A stretch of 64,000 nucleotides of DNA from Arenicola marina (Eukaryota > Annelida > Polychaeta > Arenicolidae): positions 6,960,823 to 7,024,822 of the forward strand of contig OZ025252.1 of NCBI GenBank assembly GCA_964019135.1. Direction: 5' to 3'. How positions within the stretch are numbered: position 1 is the first letter of the stretch; each line of letters starts with the position of its first letter. The notes under the pieces are model-generated. The model saw only the letters and a list, made by a program, of their open reading frames with translations. It had not been told where the DNA came from and ran no database searches. Both the position numbers and the translations under genes were made by a program. This document shows positions 50,268 to 64,000 of the stretch, in pieces.

Positions 50268-50365
50268 GATGGGACAGCCCTCTGAAACCCCAAAATAAAT
50301 ACATCAACAACTTATACACAGAATTATGCTTCCTTCAGCAAACAAGGATTTTACAAGGGCAAGGG

Positions 50366-50460
50366 CAGACATTAACTTTGTAGGTCACCTGTCCTGTCAG
50401 GCACATGGTGTTGGGATTGAACTGCCCCCTGAAATTTACCTGTGCTATCAAATTGAGAAA
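50366..50460. repeat. Dispersed repeat shared with 42.36 kb
   Basis: gacattaactttgtaggtca and cctgtcctgtcaggcacatg, with a following ctatcaaattgag segment, recur in the same order and strand at 42,357-42,450. It lies in intron 1 of RPS27A, so the family has transposed or been copied at least once locally. Confidence 0.6.
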
Positions 50461-50639
50461 CAGTGCTTCCTTTTATATCAAGGAAGAAATCTGTAACTTC
50501 AAAATAGGAGTGAGAGTTTTAGTCAAGATGGAAAAATAGGTTTCTTGAACAGCAAAAAAAAAGAGTTCAGACGTTACTTGTAATCTTATTGCCAACTGTC
50601 TTACAACAGCAATATATCATTTTCAGACTACCCTAGCAT

Positions 50640-50940
50640 CTGACCAGCCCTCAGGGTCTATAGACAGGACCTGGGCTTGCGCTAGGATATTTTTTTCATT
50701 AGCCAATTTGGCTAATTCTGTGGAAAAACATTAGCCAAATATTTGTTCGAGGATTTTCTGGTTCCATTTGTTGAAAAAAACATGAATAAAAATGTGTTTG
50801 TAGTTGAAATTTTATATTCGCCATTTTGGCGAGTGTCCAGGAAGTTCTTATCGCCAAATCCCAAATTTTCTCTCAAATGGCTATTGGCGAATGCTAACGC
50901 GAGCCCAGAGGACGGCTGTACTATCTGAACAGCCCTATAA
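50640..50940. mobile_element. Possible MITE with diverged inverted ends
   Basis: cagccctcagggtctatag..gacctgggcttgcgctagg at the left resembles the inverse complement of gctaacgcgagcccagagga..ctgtactatctgaacagccc at the right. The interior has gccaatttggctaa and cgccattttggcgag palindromes. Match is partial and the superfamily is unknown. Confidence 0.4.
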
Positions 50941-51569
50941 TCATTCAACCCCTTAGTATAGGGGGGGGGGGGGGGGGGGGATGGTGGATAACTTGTAAGT
51001 GTCTATAAAATATTCACAAAACGCTTAATTAGGTCCTGTGTTTAACTTCCTGTTTAAAACCTCTAACACCTATTGGCTAAATACATATGGTCAGCTAACA
51101 TTTGACTTCTTTGCAACCTGTCCAAGTCTGTGCGCTACACAGTTAAATAATAATAACACAAATTTAAAACATCAAGTGCACAATAATCAACCACACGCTG
51201 TTATAGCCCATGAGGAGCGTTGCATTGCATATACACAGTTTTACGGTGACCTTTTTTCCGGTCATGCGCATCAAACCATTTCCGTCATCTGACATTTATT
51301 TTGCATCAGCCTGCCATAGCGAAACTCGTCTGCTTCGTTTGCGTTAAACTCCTAATGTTGGCATTATGTGAATTCCTTTGACATCAGGACTGTGAGTACA
51401 CCAAATTCTGTTGGGTCTTTGGTTCAAGTTGACAAATATAAACTGATTTTAGGCTTGTCAATGAAATATTTTATGTCAAATTAGAAAACGAAGTGGCAAA
51501 TAGTTTCCGTGGCCTGTTGTAACCTGAGTCTGACTGTGTTCAGACAAAAAAATAGTTATTCATCCTTAT

Positions 51570-52363
51570 CACAGGCACAGTAAATCAGTAGAGGGGTGAG
51601 GCCAGGGGGGGAGAGGGGCGGGAGAGGAGGGGGGGGGGGGTAGGGGGCCCCACAATGTATACTAAACATAAAAGGTGTCTAACTCCTGCTGGAACTGAGC
51701 GACAGGCACCTGCTTCAACCCCCAATATCGCACATTCACCCATAAATGCCTAAGTCTGATTTCGAAGTCATTTATTTATTTCATCAATAAGTAAATGAGA
51801 CCTGTACTGCCGTGTAGTCGCGATAAATAAAAAGTTATGCAAAGACAACAACCAACTCCGGAACAGATTGAGCAAATATGGCTGACATCTCGAGAATTCG
51901 CCTGCGAGATCTGACACAGTGCGCAAGATGCCGATTGGTCAGCTTTCACATGATGCTCATGTGGGGAGGTACTCTTAAAAATCTGTCATTTTGATTAATC
52001 ACATCATAGAGAGAAATGTTATGTAAATGTTTGTCCCGATTCAATATATTTTGAAGTTGCATCCGTCATGTCACGTGACACATTTTTCGACTGCCGACCA
52101 ATCAGTTTTATCTCGCTCACTGTGCCTGAGATCTCGCAGGCGAATTCTCACGATGTCAGCCATGTTTGCTCAATCTGTTCCGGAGTTATTAGAAATCGGA
52201 CTTGGGCATTTACAGGGCCCATCAAGCGTGGTAAATGTGCGATTTTGGGGGTTGAAGCGGGTGCCTGTCGCTCAGTTCCAGCGGGAGTTGGACACCTTGT
52301 GTGTTTAGTATACGTTGTGGGGCCCCCTACCCCCCCCCCCTCCACTGATTTACTGTGCCTGTG
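51570..52363. mobile_element. hAT-like foldback element with about 390-bp inverted repeats (794 bp)
   Basis: It starts CACAGGCACAGTAAATCAG and ends with the exact inverse. The flanks ATCCTTAT at 51562-51569 and 52364-52371 are identical, an 8-bp target duplication. The two halves match over most of their length (ggccccacaa, tggaactgagcgacaggcac, gaacagattgagcaaa, attcgcctgcgagatct), so the whole element can fold on itself. No transposase. Eight-base duplications are the rule for hAT elements. Its terminal CACAGGC is shared with the 88-bp hairpin at 57.8 kb. It is inserted in intron 1 of RPS27A. Confidence 0.88.
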
Positions 52364-52731
52364 ATCCTTATATCCTTATATAACCAGGCAACTGGACTTG
52401 TTGCAACTTGAGCTAGGGACATGCCTATTCCTTTTGGAAAACCCTCGAGCAAAAGACAGATTGCATGGAACTGAGACCTAAGTTAAAGCGAAACCGTCAC
52501 TGAGTGCCGAGGCCCGAGACACGGCGAGTGGCTGGGTGAGTCTTGCGGCTTTTCCACAACACGTGCGTGTAATGAAAGTAGAAATAAACGAGATCTGCGT
52601 CATCGTTATTCTTATTAAACTATAAACGAGGAACCTAAGACACAGTTTTGCAATCTTCCGATTGTTTCTGACTTCAGTGAAAGAGACAAACAATGAGCAA
52701 TTCATGAAACAAATCAAGCAGTATCACATAC

Positions 52732-52783
52732 CAGGACTTCACTAATGGCGGTCCCGGAAAAGAAAGGAAGTTCGCTTACGTCA
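52732..52783 (-). promoter_or_regulatory. RPS27A promoter and 5' TOP non-coding exon
   Basis: On the minus strand TGACGTAA (CRE-like, about 52,783-52,776) precedes a pyrimidine tract CTTCCTTTCTTTTCC that leads into GGGACCGCCATTAGTGAAG and a donor CCTG|GTATGT at 52732. A 5' terminal oligopyrimidine start followed by a short untranslated exon is typical of ribosomal protein genes, whose translation is controlled by mTOR. It pairs with an acceptor (GGTTTCAG) 17 bases before the RPS27A ATG. The exact start nucleotide is inferred. Confidence 0.8.
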
Positions 52784-53083
52784 CGGACATGTGACCTACT
52801 CTCAACGCTCGACCGATATTCATATTTATGACAAAGCCCATTATTTTTCAGTCACTAAACATGCATAAAGGCCATTAATTATCTTGAATATTAATTTATG
52901 TGGTGTTGATTAGTTTATACACGCACAAAATATACGAAATGGGCCTAATAACCTAAATAGGACAGACAATGGTATGCTCCGCGAGCTGACGCACTCTTCC
53001 GCTAGAGGGAGTTCGTTCCTGATCTGCTCATCACTCACATCAAAGACTTTACTATATAGTAAGGTCTTTGCTCACATCAGCAG

Positions 53084-53329
53084 TGTAAAGGGGTAAAGGG
53101 GTAAAGGGCCACACGCAACACAGGCGTACTTGAAAAATCGACATTCGGCATTGACCTCCAAATTCCGAAACAGAGGATCGGAAAAAGCGGCATCGACACA
53201 ATTTTTTTGAAAAAACGACACTGGACTTAGCCAAAAAGCGACACGAATGGTCGTGAAAAATCGACATTGGACACTAAGACACTTGTAAAAAGCGACACTT
53301 GACATTGGGCCCCCCCTTTCAAGGCCCCT
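53084..53329 (+). mobile_element. hAT-like MITE 'GGGGTCTGGAA' family, copy 1
   Basis: Flanked by exact 8-bp direct repeats ATCAGCAG (53076-53083 and 53330-53337). The interior has repeated gaaaaatcgaca and aaaaagcgacac modules. The interior matches copy 3 in RAB4 intron 1 in reverse. Ends are diverged (ggggtaaaggg, aggcccct). Confidence 0.75.
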
Positions 53330-53524
53330 ATCAGCAGGGGGGGGGGGGGGGCTAAGAAATTTGATTAACCGTGAACTGTGAATTTTATAATATTAAATAA
53401 CCGAGAATTGGGAAATCGCCAATTTATATCACCTATCCGCCCCTTCAGTTGCATGCAGGGAGTTCATCATTTAATTCATCGTGACCTGGGAATATAGAGA
53501 TTTATTCTTCGTGATTTGGGAACA

Positions 53525-53549
53525 CGCCCCCCCCCCCCCCCCCCCCCCC
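53525..53549. repeat. Poly-C tract of over 20 bases
   Basis: One of several long homopolymers in the window. Others are near 19,348 (C), 25,168 (G), 43,446 (G), 43,626 (C), 50,961 (G) and 53,337 (G). Assembly length at such tracts is unreliable. Confidence 0.9.
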
Positions 53550-53699
53550 ATGCAGGGTAATCTGCCGCATAGCGTATCATGATATGCCATTGTAAACCAT
53601 GATTTGCTATACCCTATCATGGTTGTACTATGGTATACCATGATTATACAGGGCGTCCCTATAGAGGCTTCCGGAGGCTTTGCACCCCCCCCACCCGTT

Positions 53700-54310
53700 T
53701 GTTCGCCTGAACAATTAGCTAGTTCGTGTGAACAAATCGTTACTTTATTTTGAGCAAAACGTTAGTTCGTTTGAACCAATCGTTAGTTCGTTTGAACAAA
53801 TCGTTAGTTCGTTTGAACGAATCGTTTTTCCGTTGGAATAAATCATTATTCCGTTCGATGGAATCGTTATTTCCTTTATTACAAGTAATCGTTATTTAGT
53901 TTTAACAAAACGTTAGTTCATTTTGAGCAAATCAAGCGTTAGTTCATTTGAACAAATCGCTAGTTTGTTTGAACAAATCACTAGTTCGTTTGAACAAAAA
54001 AAATCGCTATAGCTCGTTTGAACAAATCGCTAGTTCGCTTGAACAAATCTCTAGTTCGTTTGAACAAATCGTTAGTTCATGTTGAGCAAAGCGTTAGTTC
54101 ATTTGAACAAATCGCTAGTTCGCTTGAACAAGTCGTTAGTTCGTTCGAACAAATCGTTACTTTATTCAAGGAATACTTATAATTAACGAAACGTTATTTC
54201 GAACCCAATAATTATTAACGAACCCTAATTTCGTTATATCGTTTGAACAAATAATCAATGCTTTTAAACAAATCGTTAGAACAAATCGTTAGTTCTTTTA
54301 AACAAACTCT
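53700..54310. repeat. 20-bp minisatellite
   Basis: Units of aatcgttagttcgtttgaac with many variants (aatcgctagttcgcttgaac, acgttagttcattttgagc). It is more diverged than the other arrays, so likely older. Confidence 0.9.
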
Positions 54311-54553
54311 TCGAACTTTCACTTATGATTTGAACAGAGTCACAGGTAATTTTCAAACTGTGATTTACATCGAACTCGCGGTATTTGCGTTAGTCCTAGA
54401 CAATTATATATAGAAGCATTATGTTGAATTGAAAGACATGCGCTTGACATTTTAACTTGCATAATTCAACTGTTTGTGTGACTCACTCTTGCCCTTAAAT
54501 GATGCAGAACATAGTTTATCCGCTCCCAGGAATGTTATGTGGGGCCCATTAAG

Positions 54554-54625
54554 AAGGGGCCTGGAAGGGGTAGATGGCGACACGCGACACAGGCATATTT
54601 GAAAAACAAACCCTTCCAGACCCCT
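54554..54625 (+). mobile_element. hAT-like MITE family, copy 2 (internally deleted)
   Basis: A 72-bp remnant starting aggggcctggaaggggtaga and ending cccttccagacccct. ATTAAG lies on both sides. It keeps the gcgacacgcgacacaggcat module and lacks the rest of the interior. Confidence 0.65.
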
Positions 54626-54631
54626 ATTAAG

Positions 54632-55880
54632 TGGGCCAAGAGGCATGGGTTTAATTTTATCATGATGTCGGCTGAAAATAGACGATTACCGTTAGACCTG
54701 GGGTGGTTTTGGCAAAGTGAGGTTTGTGTTGCCAAATGGAAAGCGTGGGGCGGAGGGAGAGCACCCAAATGTATAGCGATCTATTAACGGAGGATGGGCG
54801 AAAGGAATGCCGTTGGTGAGCGGGTGAAGCCAGATTGGTGTAGAAGCAATGGCTGCTGTTTATCCGTCTTTGGACATGATATGTCGTTTTCGATTACTTA
54901 TTAACCCCTCCCCGACCCCGTTCTTTCCTTGTGACTTATAACCATGTATCGATGATGTATTTCATATGGTTACATGGTTTTGGACAAAGTGTATCTGTTA
55001 TGGGGCGTTTGCCAGGTGAGCAGCTAAGTAGCCACCTAGATGAGATATACGATATATATACAACCTTATTTATATGTCAAGTTATGACAAAGTTATTTTA
55101 TTACACTTCATACAAAAAATGTGCATCGCAAGACGTGTTATAAAATTACAAAAACATATGCAGGTTGAGAAAATAAATATATACATAAATATTTATACAT
55201 GTAAAAACACTTTTGATCACAGATGTAGACCTCTGTCTTCATGTAGATATCTGTTCACGCCAAGACACCGCCATATGATCCCATATTTGGGAAATAACGA
55301 GCTCGGGTATATATTGTAACCATGGTTGGCAGGTCTCCCGGTAGAGGGGTGCGGGAGGTGTGGGGCTCAGGTGGGGACGGAGACTTTTGATTATCTCATA
55401 CCATGCACGCACTGAATCATTGCATGATGAATGACATTTAAATGGGGGAAGATTTCCGAATATTATTATGACTAGCAAACATGGTCATGTGCATGGTACT
55501 CAGTAAGCCACCTTGATTGAAAAAAAACCCGCTTTGACAATTTGAAATTAGGAGCATATTTGATGTTATAAAAAAATCAGTATATACACAATAGTAGTTT
55601 TTTTGGGGAAAACAGCCAGTCACGAACCGTAAGCCTATATAAAGTTTCATGCATTGTGACTGCGAGGAAGAATGCTAGCCCCGGATGCTAGCATATTAGA
55701 AAATGTGCCCGATTCCCACCAAGGTTGTCTTTGAAATATTCCATGTTGCGTCATAGAAGAGCAACACGCCATTTTTACGATCATTTTACGCGTGTCCATG
55801 CGCACCACAACTTGAGATGCGAGCCGGCGACAGGCCGTACACTTCAACTGTTTGATTTGATCCTTTCAATCATTGCTACA
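54632..55880. other. Intergenic stretch downstream of the ARF-family gene
   Basis: No coding domain or clear repeat. A minus-strand AATAAA at 55102-55097 could be a distant poly(A) signal for the ARF-family gene. Open frames of 60-80 codons overlap one another and look random. Confidence 0.4.
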
Positions 55881-56977
<1,097 letters not shown>

Positions 56978-57335
56978 GATTGCACAACCACAGGTAACAA
57001 CTCTAACGCTGATCAAAGGACGGTCGGCAGTGGTAATTAAGTCCTATATAAATGATCAGCTTGCTGCGGCCTCAATGCGTATTTACAATTTTATTCTTCA
57101 CTTAATTATGGCCGTCCCAAGGTTTGTCATCTGTTGCCTTCGCTGCGATGGTGTGACACTGCTGCTAACTGTCAGGGACTTTATACCCCAGGAATGATCT
57201 CCCGCTGACACTGCAGACCTCGTGGCCACTTCCACGTGTCTGGCGCCAACATGCCCTGGGCCCACGTTTGCAACCCCACGATGTCTTGAGCAAGGAACGT
57301 AAACAAATAATGGAGATTCCACGCTGTCAAAAATA

Positions 57336-57599
57336 TGACGTCACGCGGTGTTTCCTAATGACGTCATTATTGCTTCCTGGTTGTTCAAATCGAAGGGTTT
57401 TTTCCTTCAATGTGGTTTAATTTGCTGTTTTTATCGTCCATGATGATTAGATTTTTACATAATTAGGAAACTGAGCATCAATTTTAGACACTACTAAGCG
57501 ATTCCTTTTCGTTTTATTGCTTTATAGTGCGAAAGTGTCTCAAATTAATGCCTTTATATCCGAAGTCACGTGATCACACAGACTGGGGAAGCCATTTTG
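57336..57599 (+). promoter_or_regulatory. Probable bidirectional promoter of ARF-family gene and RAB4
   Basis: Two perfect CREs TGACGTCA (57336-57343 and 57359-57366, 23 bp apart), an E-box TCACGTGA (57566-57573) and GCCATTTTG (57591-57599), the YY1-type initiator-region motif, lie between the two head-to-head start codons, which are 669 bp apart. The YY1-like motif is 48 bp before the RAB4 ATG. Function is inferred from motif matches. Confidence 0.6.
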
Positions 57600-57646
57600 C
57601 CTGCGATTGGAGAGAAGAACGGTAACTTCTCTATTTGTAAGGGAAA

Positions 57647-61157
<3,511 letters not shown>

Positions 61158-61787
61158 AACGCCGTCCAACGTTTTGTATGCTGCCTGCTTGACCCTCGAG
61201 GGACTAGATGCACACCACATCGTGATGAGTTCGTGTCACTACCGACACCTTATCCAAGACCGGAAGTGGACGCGCGTATATCCAAGAGATCAATCCACTT
61301 TAATAATCCATTCTCCCCGTCATCGTCGTTACGACGGCCATTGTATCAAAGAACGGCAGATTGGGAGAATGGCGTAACGTCATTCCGTGGCGTAGGATAT
61401 CTTCACGTGCGGCTTCAAAGTTGATCCCAGCAGTGCGAGGCTTGCCGGAAGTGACGTAAATCCATGTACTCCATTAGGTACTTTTATTATTCTACGGCAT
61501 TTAACGTCATTGGGAAAGTGTCCCGGGCTGTACCTGTGACTTCACTGTGATCGCCATCAAAACGATTTAATTTCACCTTGTTTCTCTGCTTGTTTTATCA
61601 CAGGTGCAAGCGAATTGTCTTGTGTATATATGTAAAACTTTGGGCTATCTAGACTTGTCACATTGTGTTGGTTGTTATCCTAGATAAAGAAGGCTTGTTA
61701 TTGATGGACGGCGAATTGATGGATTTACGTTAAGTCCATATTTATCTTGGTGTTTAATGCGGGCCAGTCACTTCACCTAAATGCCAA
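61158..61787 (+). other. 3' untranslated region of RAB4
   Basis: Follows the RAB4 stop codon without another gene. No clear AATAAA was found close to the stop, so the end of the transcript is unknown. Confidence 0.45.
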
Positions 61788-62040
61788 GGGGCCGTATTCA
61801 TAATTACCTCTTAAGTTACGCACGGAAAGTGCATTTTCGTCTCAGCCTCACCAGCTCATTGCGGTGGTGTTCCTATTTAAGAAATTATCTTCCATATCAT
61901 TTTAGCACTTTCTGAACTCAGAAAATCTACTTCTTGGGTGACTACTTATGTATTTTGAACCCGATAATCGCTCGACAACTCTTCCACTTATCGCTAAGTC
62001 TAGTGGCCTAGCCTAAGTGGCGAATATGAATACGGCCCCA
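61788..62040. mobile_element. 253-bp MITE with GGGGCCGTATTCATA ends
   Basis: The left end GGGGCCGTATTCATAATTAC matches the inverse of the right end (cgaatatgaatacggcccc). The interior is non-coding. Elements starting GGGCC are frequent in the PIF/Harbinger group, but no target duplication could be fixed, so the superfamily is open. Confidence 0.72.
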
Positions 62041-62978
62041 GTACTATTATTATTAATCCTAACCATGTGAGTTTAACTGGCATTGATGCTATGTCCTGTG
62101 TCCGATGGACTGGATACACCAGAACATGCTGTATTACTGTCACCAGGACCGAAATTAACTTAACTGTAATGGATAACCTTAATCGAAAAGTTCTCTTCTA
62201 CAGTAGACCTATGACCGAGAGGGGGGGTGTCAGTTGTTTTTCTTTATATTTAATTTTTTTTTTTGAAATCCATGTGTAAAGTGAAATCTTATGGTTTTAA
62301 CAGAATATTCCTGTCTTTGATAAGTTTCTTACAGCTTTAAGTACCCACCATATGTGCTGCTCAGTGTGACGCAAACATTTTCATTAAATGTCAGGTGTGA
62401 ACAATATGTTATGCATTTGTTGGTAGTTATTACCAGAGCATTTAGTGCATAATCGAAATGACAGGTTAGCACCTCAGTGGATACAAATCACATATGCTCT
62501 GAAGGCTGTGCTACTTAGACCATCGGTGTCAATGTTAAAAAGAAAAAGAACTGAAGATGTAAGTAGTAGCAAAAATCCTCACCACACCCAGAAAATGTTG
62601 CTGGTTATCTGAATACAAACTTTTTATGGGCGACGGTTAACAAGTAAAATGCAACCTTCGATCATAAGCGGTCCTCCGATGAAATGCATTTACTGCGTAA
62701 AGTTCGGTGTGCCTCATGGTGCGTAACTGTAATGCTGTATCCATCTACGCTTCATGTTGTGCTTTGGGTATAGGGTTAGTTTTTTTATACAGTATTACTA
62801 GCAGCCTTAAATGAATGCCTACACCTAGGTTATCTTAACATTCTCATGGAGTGGTGGTTTTGTCGGCGTGTACATTATGATCTAGTTTGATTTATGTTGG
62901 TCACGAATTCAAAGTGAAATTGTCAGTCCATCTTCCATGTTAGAGCCCAAGAAATTGATTATTGTAGTAAATGGTAGG
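62041..62978. other. Intergenic stretch
   Basis: No coding domain, RNA gene or repeat recognised; one T-rich tract near 62,250. Confidence 0.4.
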
Positions 62979-63316
62979 CATGAGTCGTATGTGAGCTATG
63001 TTGAAGAAATGGCTCGCCCTGACATGGAAGAACGACCATTTTGTCTTTCTGGCATATGAAGTATCCGAAGTGTTTGACCCTTTCATTTAGCTATTGTTCC
63101 ATTGACACGCCTTTAATGACTATACAGAAACCAGATGTTCGCAAGAGCATGAGTCGTATGTGAGCTATGTTGAAGAAATGGCTCGCCCTTACATGGAAGA
63201 ACGACCATTTTGTCTTTCTGGCATATGAAGTATCCGAGGTGTTTGACCCTTTCATCAAACTATTGTTCCATTGACACGCCTTTAATGACTATACAAAAAC
63301 CAGATGTTCACAAGAA
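62979..63316. repeat. 169-bp tandem duplication
   Basis: Two adjacent copies (62,979-63,147 and from 63,148) start catgagtcgtatgtgagcta, include catggaagaacgaccatttt and end near cagatgttcgcaagag. They differ at a few positions, so the duplication is fairly recent. A 14-base stem of the pattern is not coding in any consistent frame. Confidence 0.9.
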
Positions 63317-64000
63317 TATCGTACCTTGCATTTGATGCAACCCGCATTAGGGCAACCAGGCCTGCTGACGAGCAGCTTTGGAGACGTAGGGGAACTCCTG
63401 TGTAAGTGATGTGTCTGTGCTTTTTACCCTGTGTCCTGTCTCCGGCCGTTCCATTCTACCCCCTCCGCACTCCGTCCGAGGCTGTCTCACAAGCAACATA
63501 TAACAGCAACTTGAACAAATTTACAGTCTTCTTGGCGATAGAGGAAAGGTTCGAACGGCCACTTGCATTATAGTTTCTTCAAGGTTTTCGAGAACTATTT
63601 ACCGGGGATAGAGGCAAATGGTTTTGATAAACGCGAAAGAATACGTCTGGATATATGTATTAATTGAACTATTAGGTACCCCTGTTTGTTCGCGTTATGG
63701 GGGAAGGGGATTGGCAAACGTGACCACAGCACACCCTGGGTAACTCGCCACATGTATGTTTCTGTTCTCTGGCTTGCATCGTTTGTTTCTACGTTGAAAC
63801 CTGTCGCTGAACTACAGATCAGCGTCTTGTGGACTTGTCACTCTCCCTATGGCTTTTTTTGTGCAAATGACTTTTCTCAAATAGGGAGAACGATGTGCAT
63901 TATTAGTAATAATTTTGCTTTTATCTTTTAATCAGAATGATTTAGTTTTTTTTCCAGTCGTTTGGACGGGTATTCATTTCACTTAACTGTCACTGCTTTT
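63317..64000. other. Right edge of the window, nothing recognised
   Basis: Short open frames only, including one of 81 codons at 63,686 without a domain signature. Confidence 0.4.

Overview
This is nuclear DNA of an animal. Intron-split genes with GT-AG (one GC-AG) junctions, AATAAA signals, a TOP-type ribosomal protein promoter, box C/D snoRNAs, tRNA-derived SINEs and many DNA transposon remnants all show this. The gene set, with intergenic and intronic DNA crowded with minisatellites and MITEs, fits an invertebrate deuterostome such as a cephalochordate, but the species was not established. A lophotrochozoan cannot be excluded. No prokaryotic operon, CRISPR array, LTR retroelement or viral element was recognised.

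Layout: 0-14 kb holds a LINE reverse transcriptase remnant, a 33-bp minisatellite and an MCFD2-like EF-hand gene (minus strand, 3 coding exons). Intron 2 of that gene contains a 5-kb minisatellite of about 98 units. 14-16 kb holds NUBPL (minus, one coding exon). 16-21 kb is transposon and minisatellite territory. 21.3-22.9 kb holds an unrecognised three-exon gene for a 326-residue membrane-anchored helical protein (plus). It converges with an NPC2-like gene (minus, 23.3-24.4 kb). 25.2-25.8 kb is a minisatellite rich in CRE motifs. 26.6-34.8 kb holds a CCDC170-like coiled-coil gene (plus, 13 exons reconstructed). 38.5-39.3 kb has the last two exons of an unidentified minus-strand gene. 40.7-41.7 kb is a pogo/Tigger-type element that keeps only the transposase N-terminal DNA-binding domain. 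45.3-52.8 kb holds RPS27A (minus; ubiquitin fused to ribosomal protein S27a), with six tandem SNORD58-like snoRNAs in one intron and a long-TIR hAT-like element in another. 55.9-57.0 kb holds an ARF-family GTPase (minus), head to head with RAB4 (plus, 57.6-61.2 kb) across a CRE/E-box promoter. The last 3 kb holds a MITE and a tandem duplication but no gene that I recognise.

The genes do not form one pathway. Several act in membrane traffic: MCFD2 in ER-Golgi cargo export, NPC2 in lysosomal sterol transfer, ARF in vesicle coats and RAB4 in endosome recycling. RPS27A with its intronic snoRNAs is a translation locus: one transcript gives ubiquitin, a 40S protein and guides for 28S rRNA methylation.

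The most notable points are: (1) the amplified SNORD58-like cluster; (2) two neighbouring genes, MCFD2-like and NUBPL, whose terminal codons and stop region are the founder unit of a tandem array; (3) intronic and intergenic minisatellites whose every unit carries a consensus bZIP site; (4) three foldback MITE insertions with exact 8- or 9-bp target duplications.
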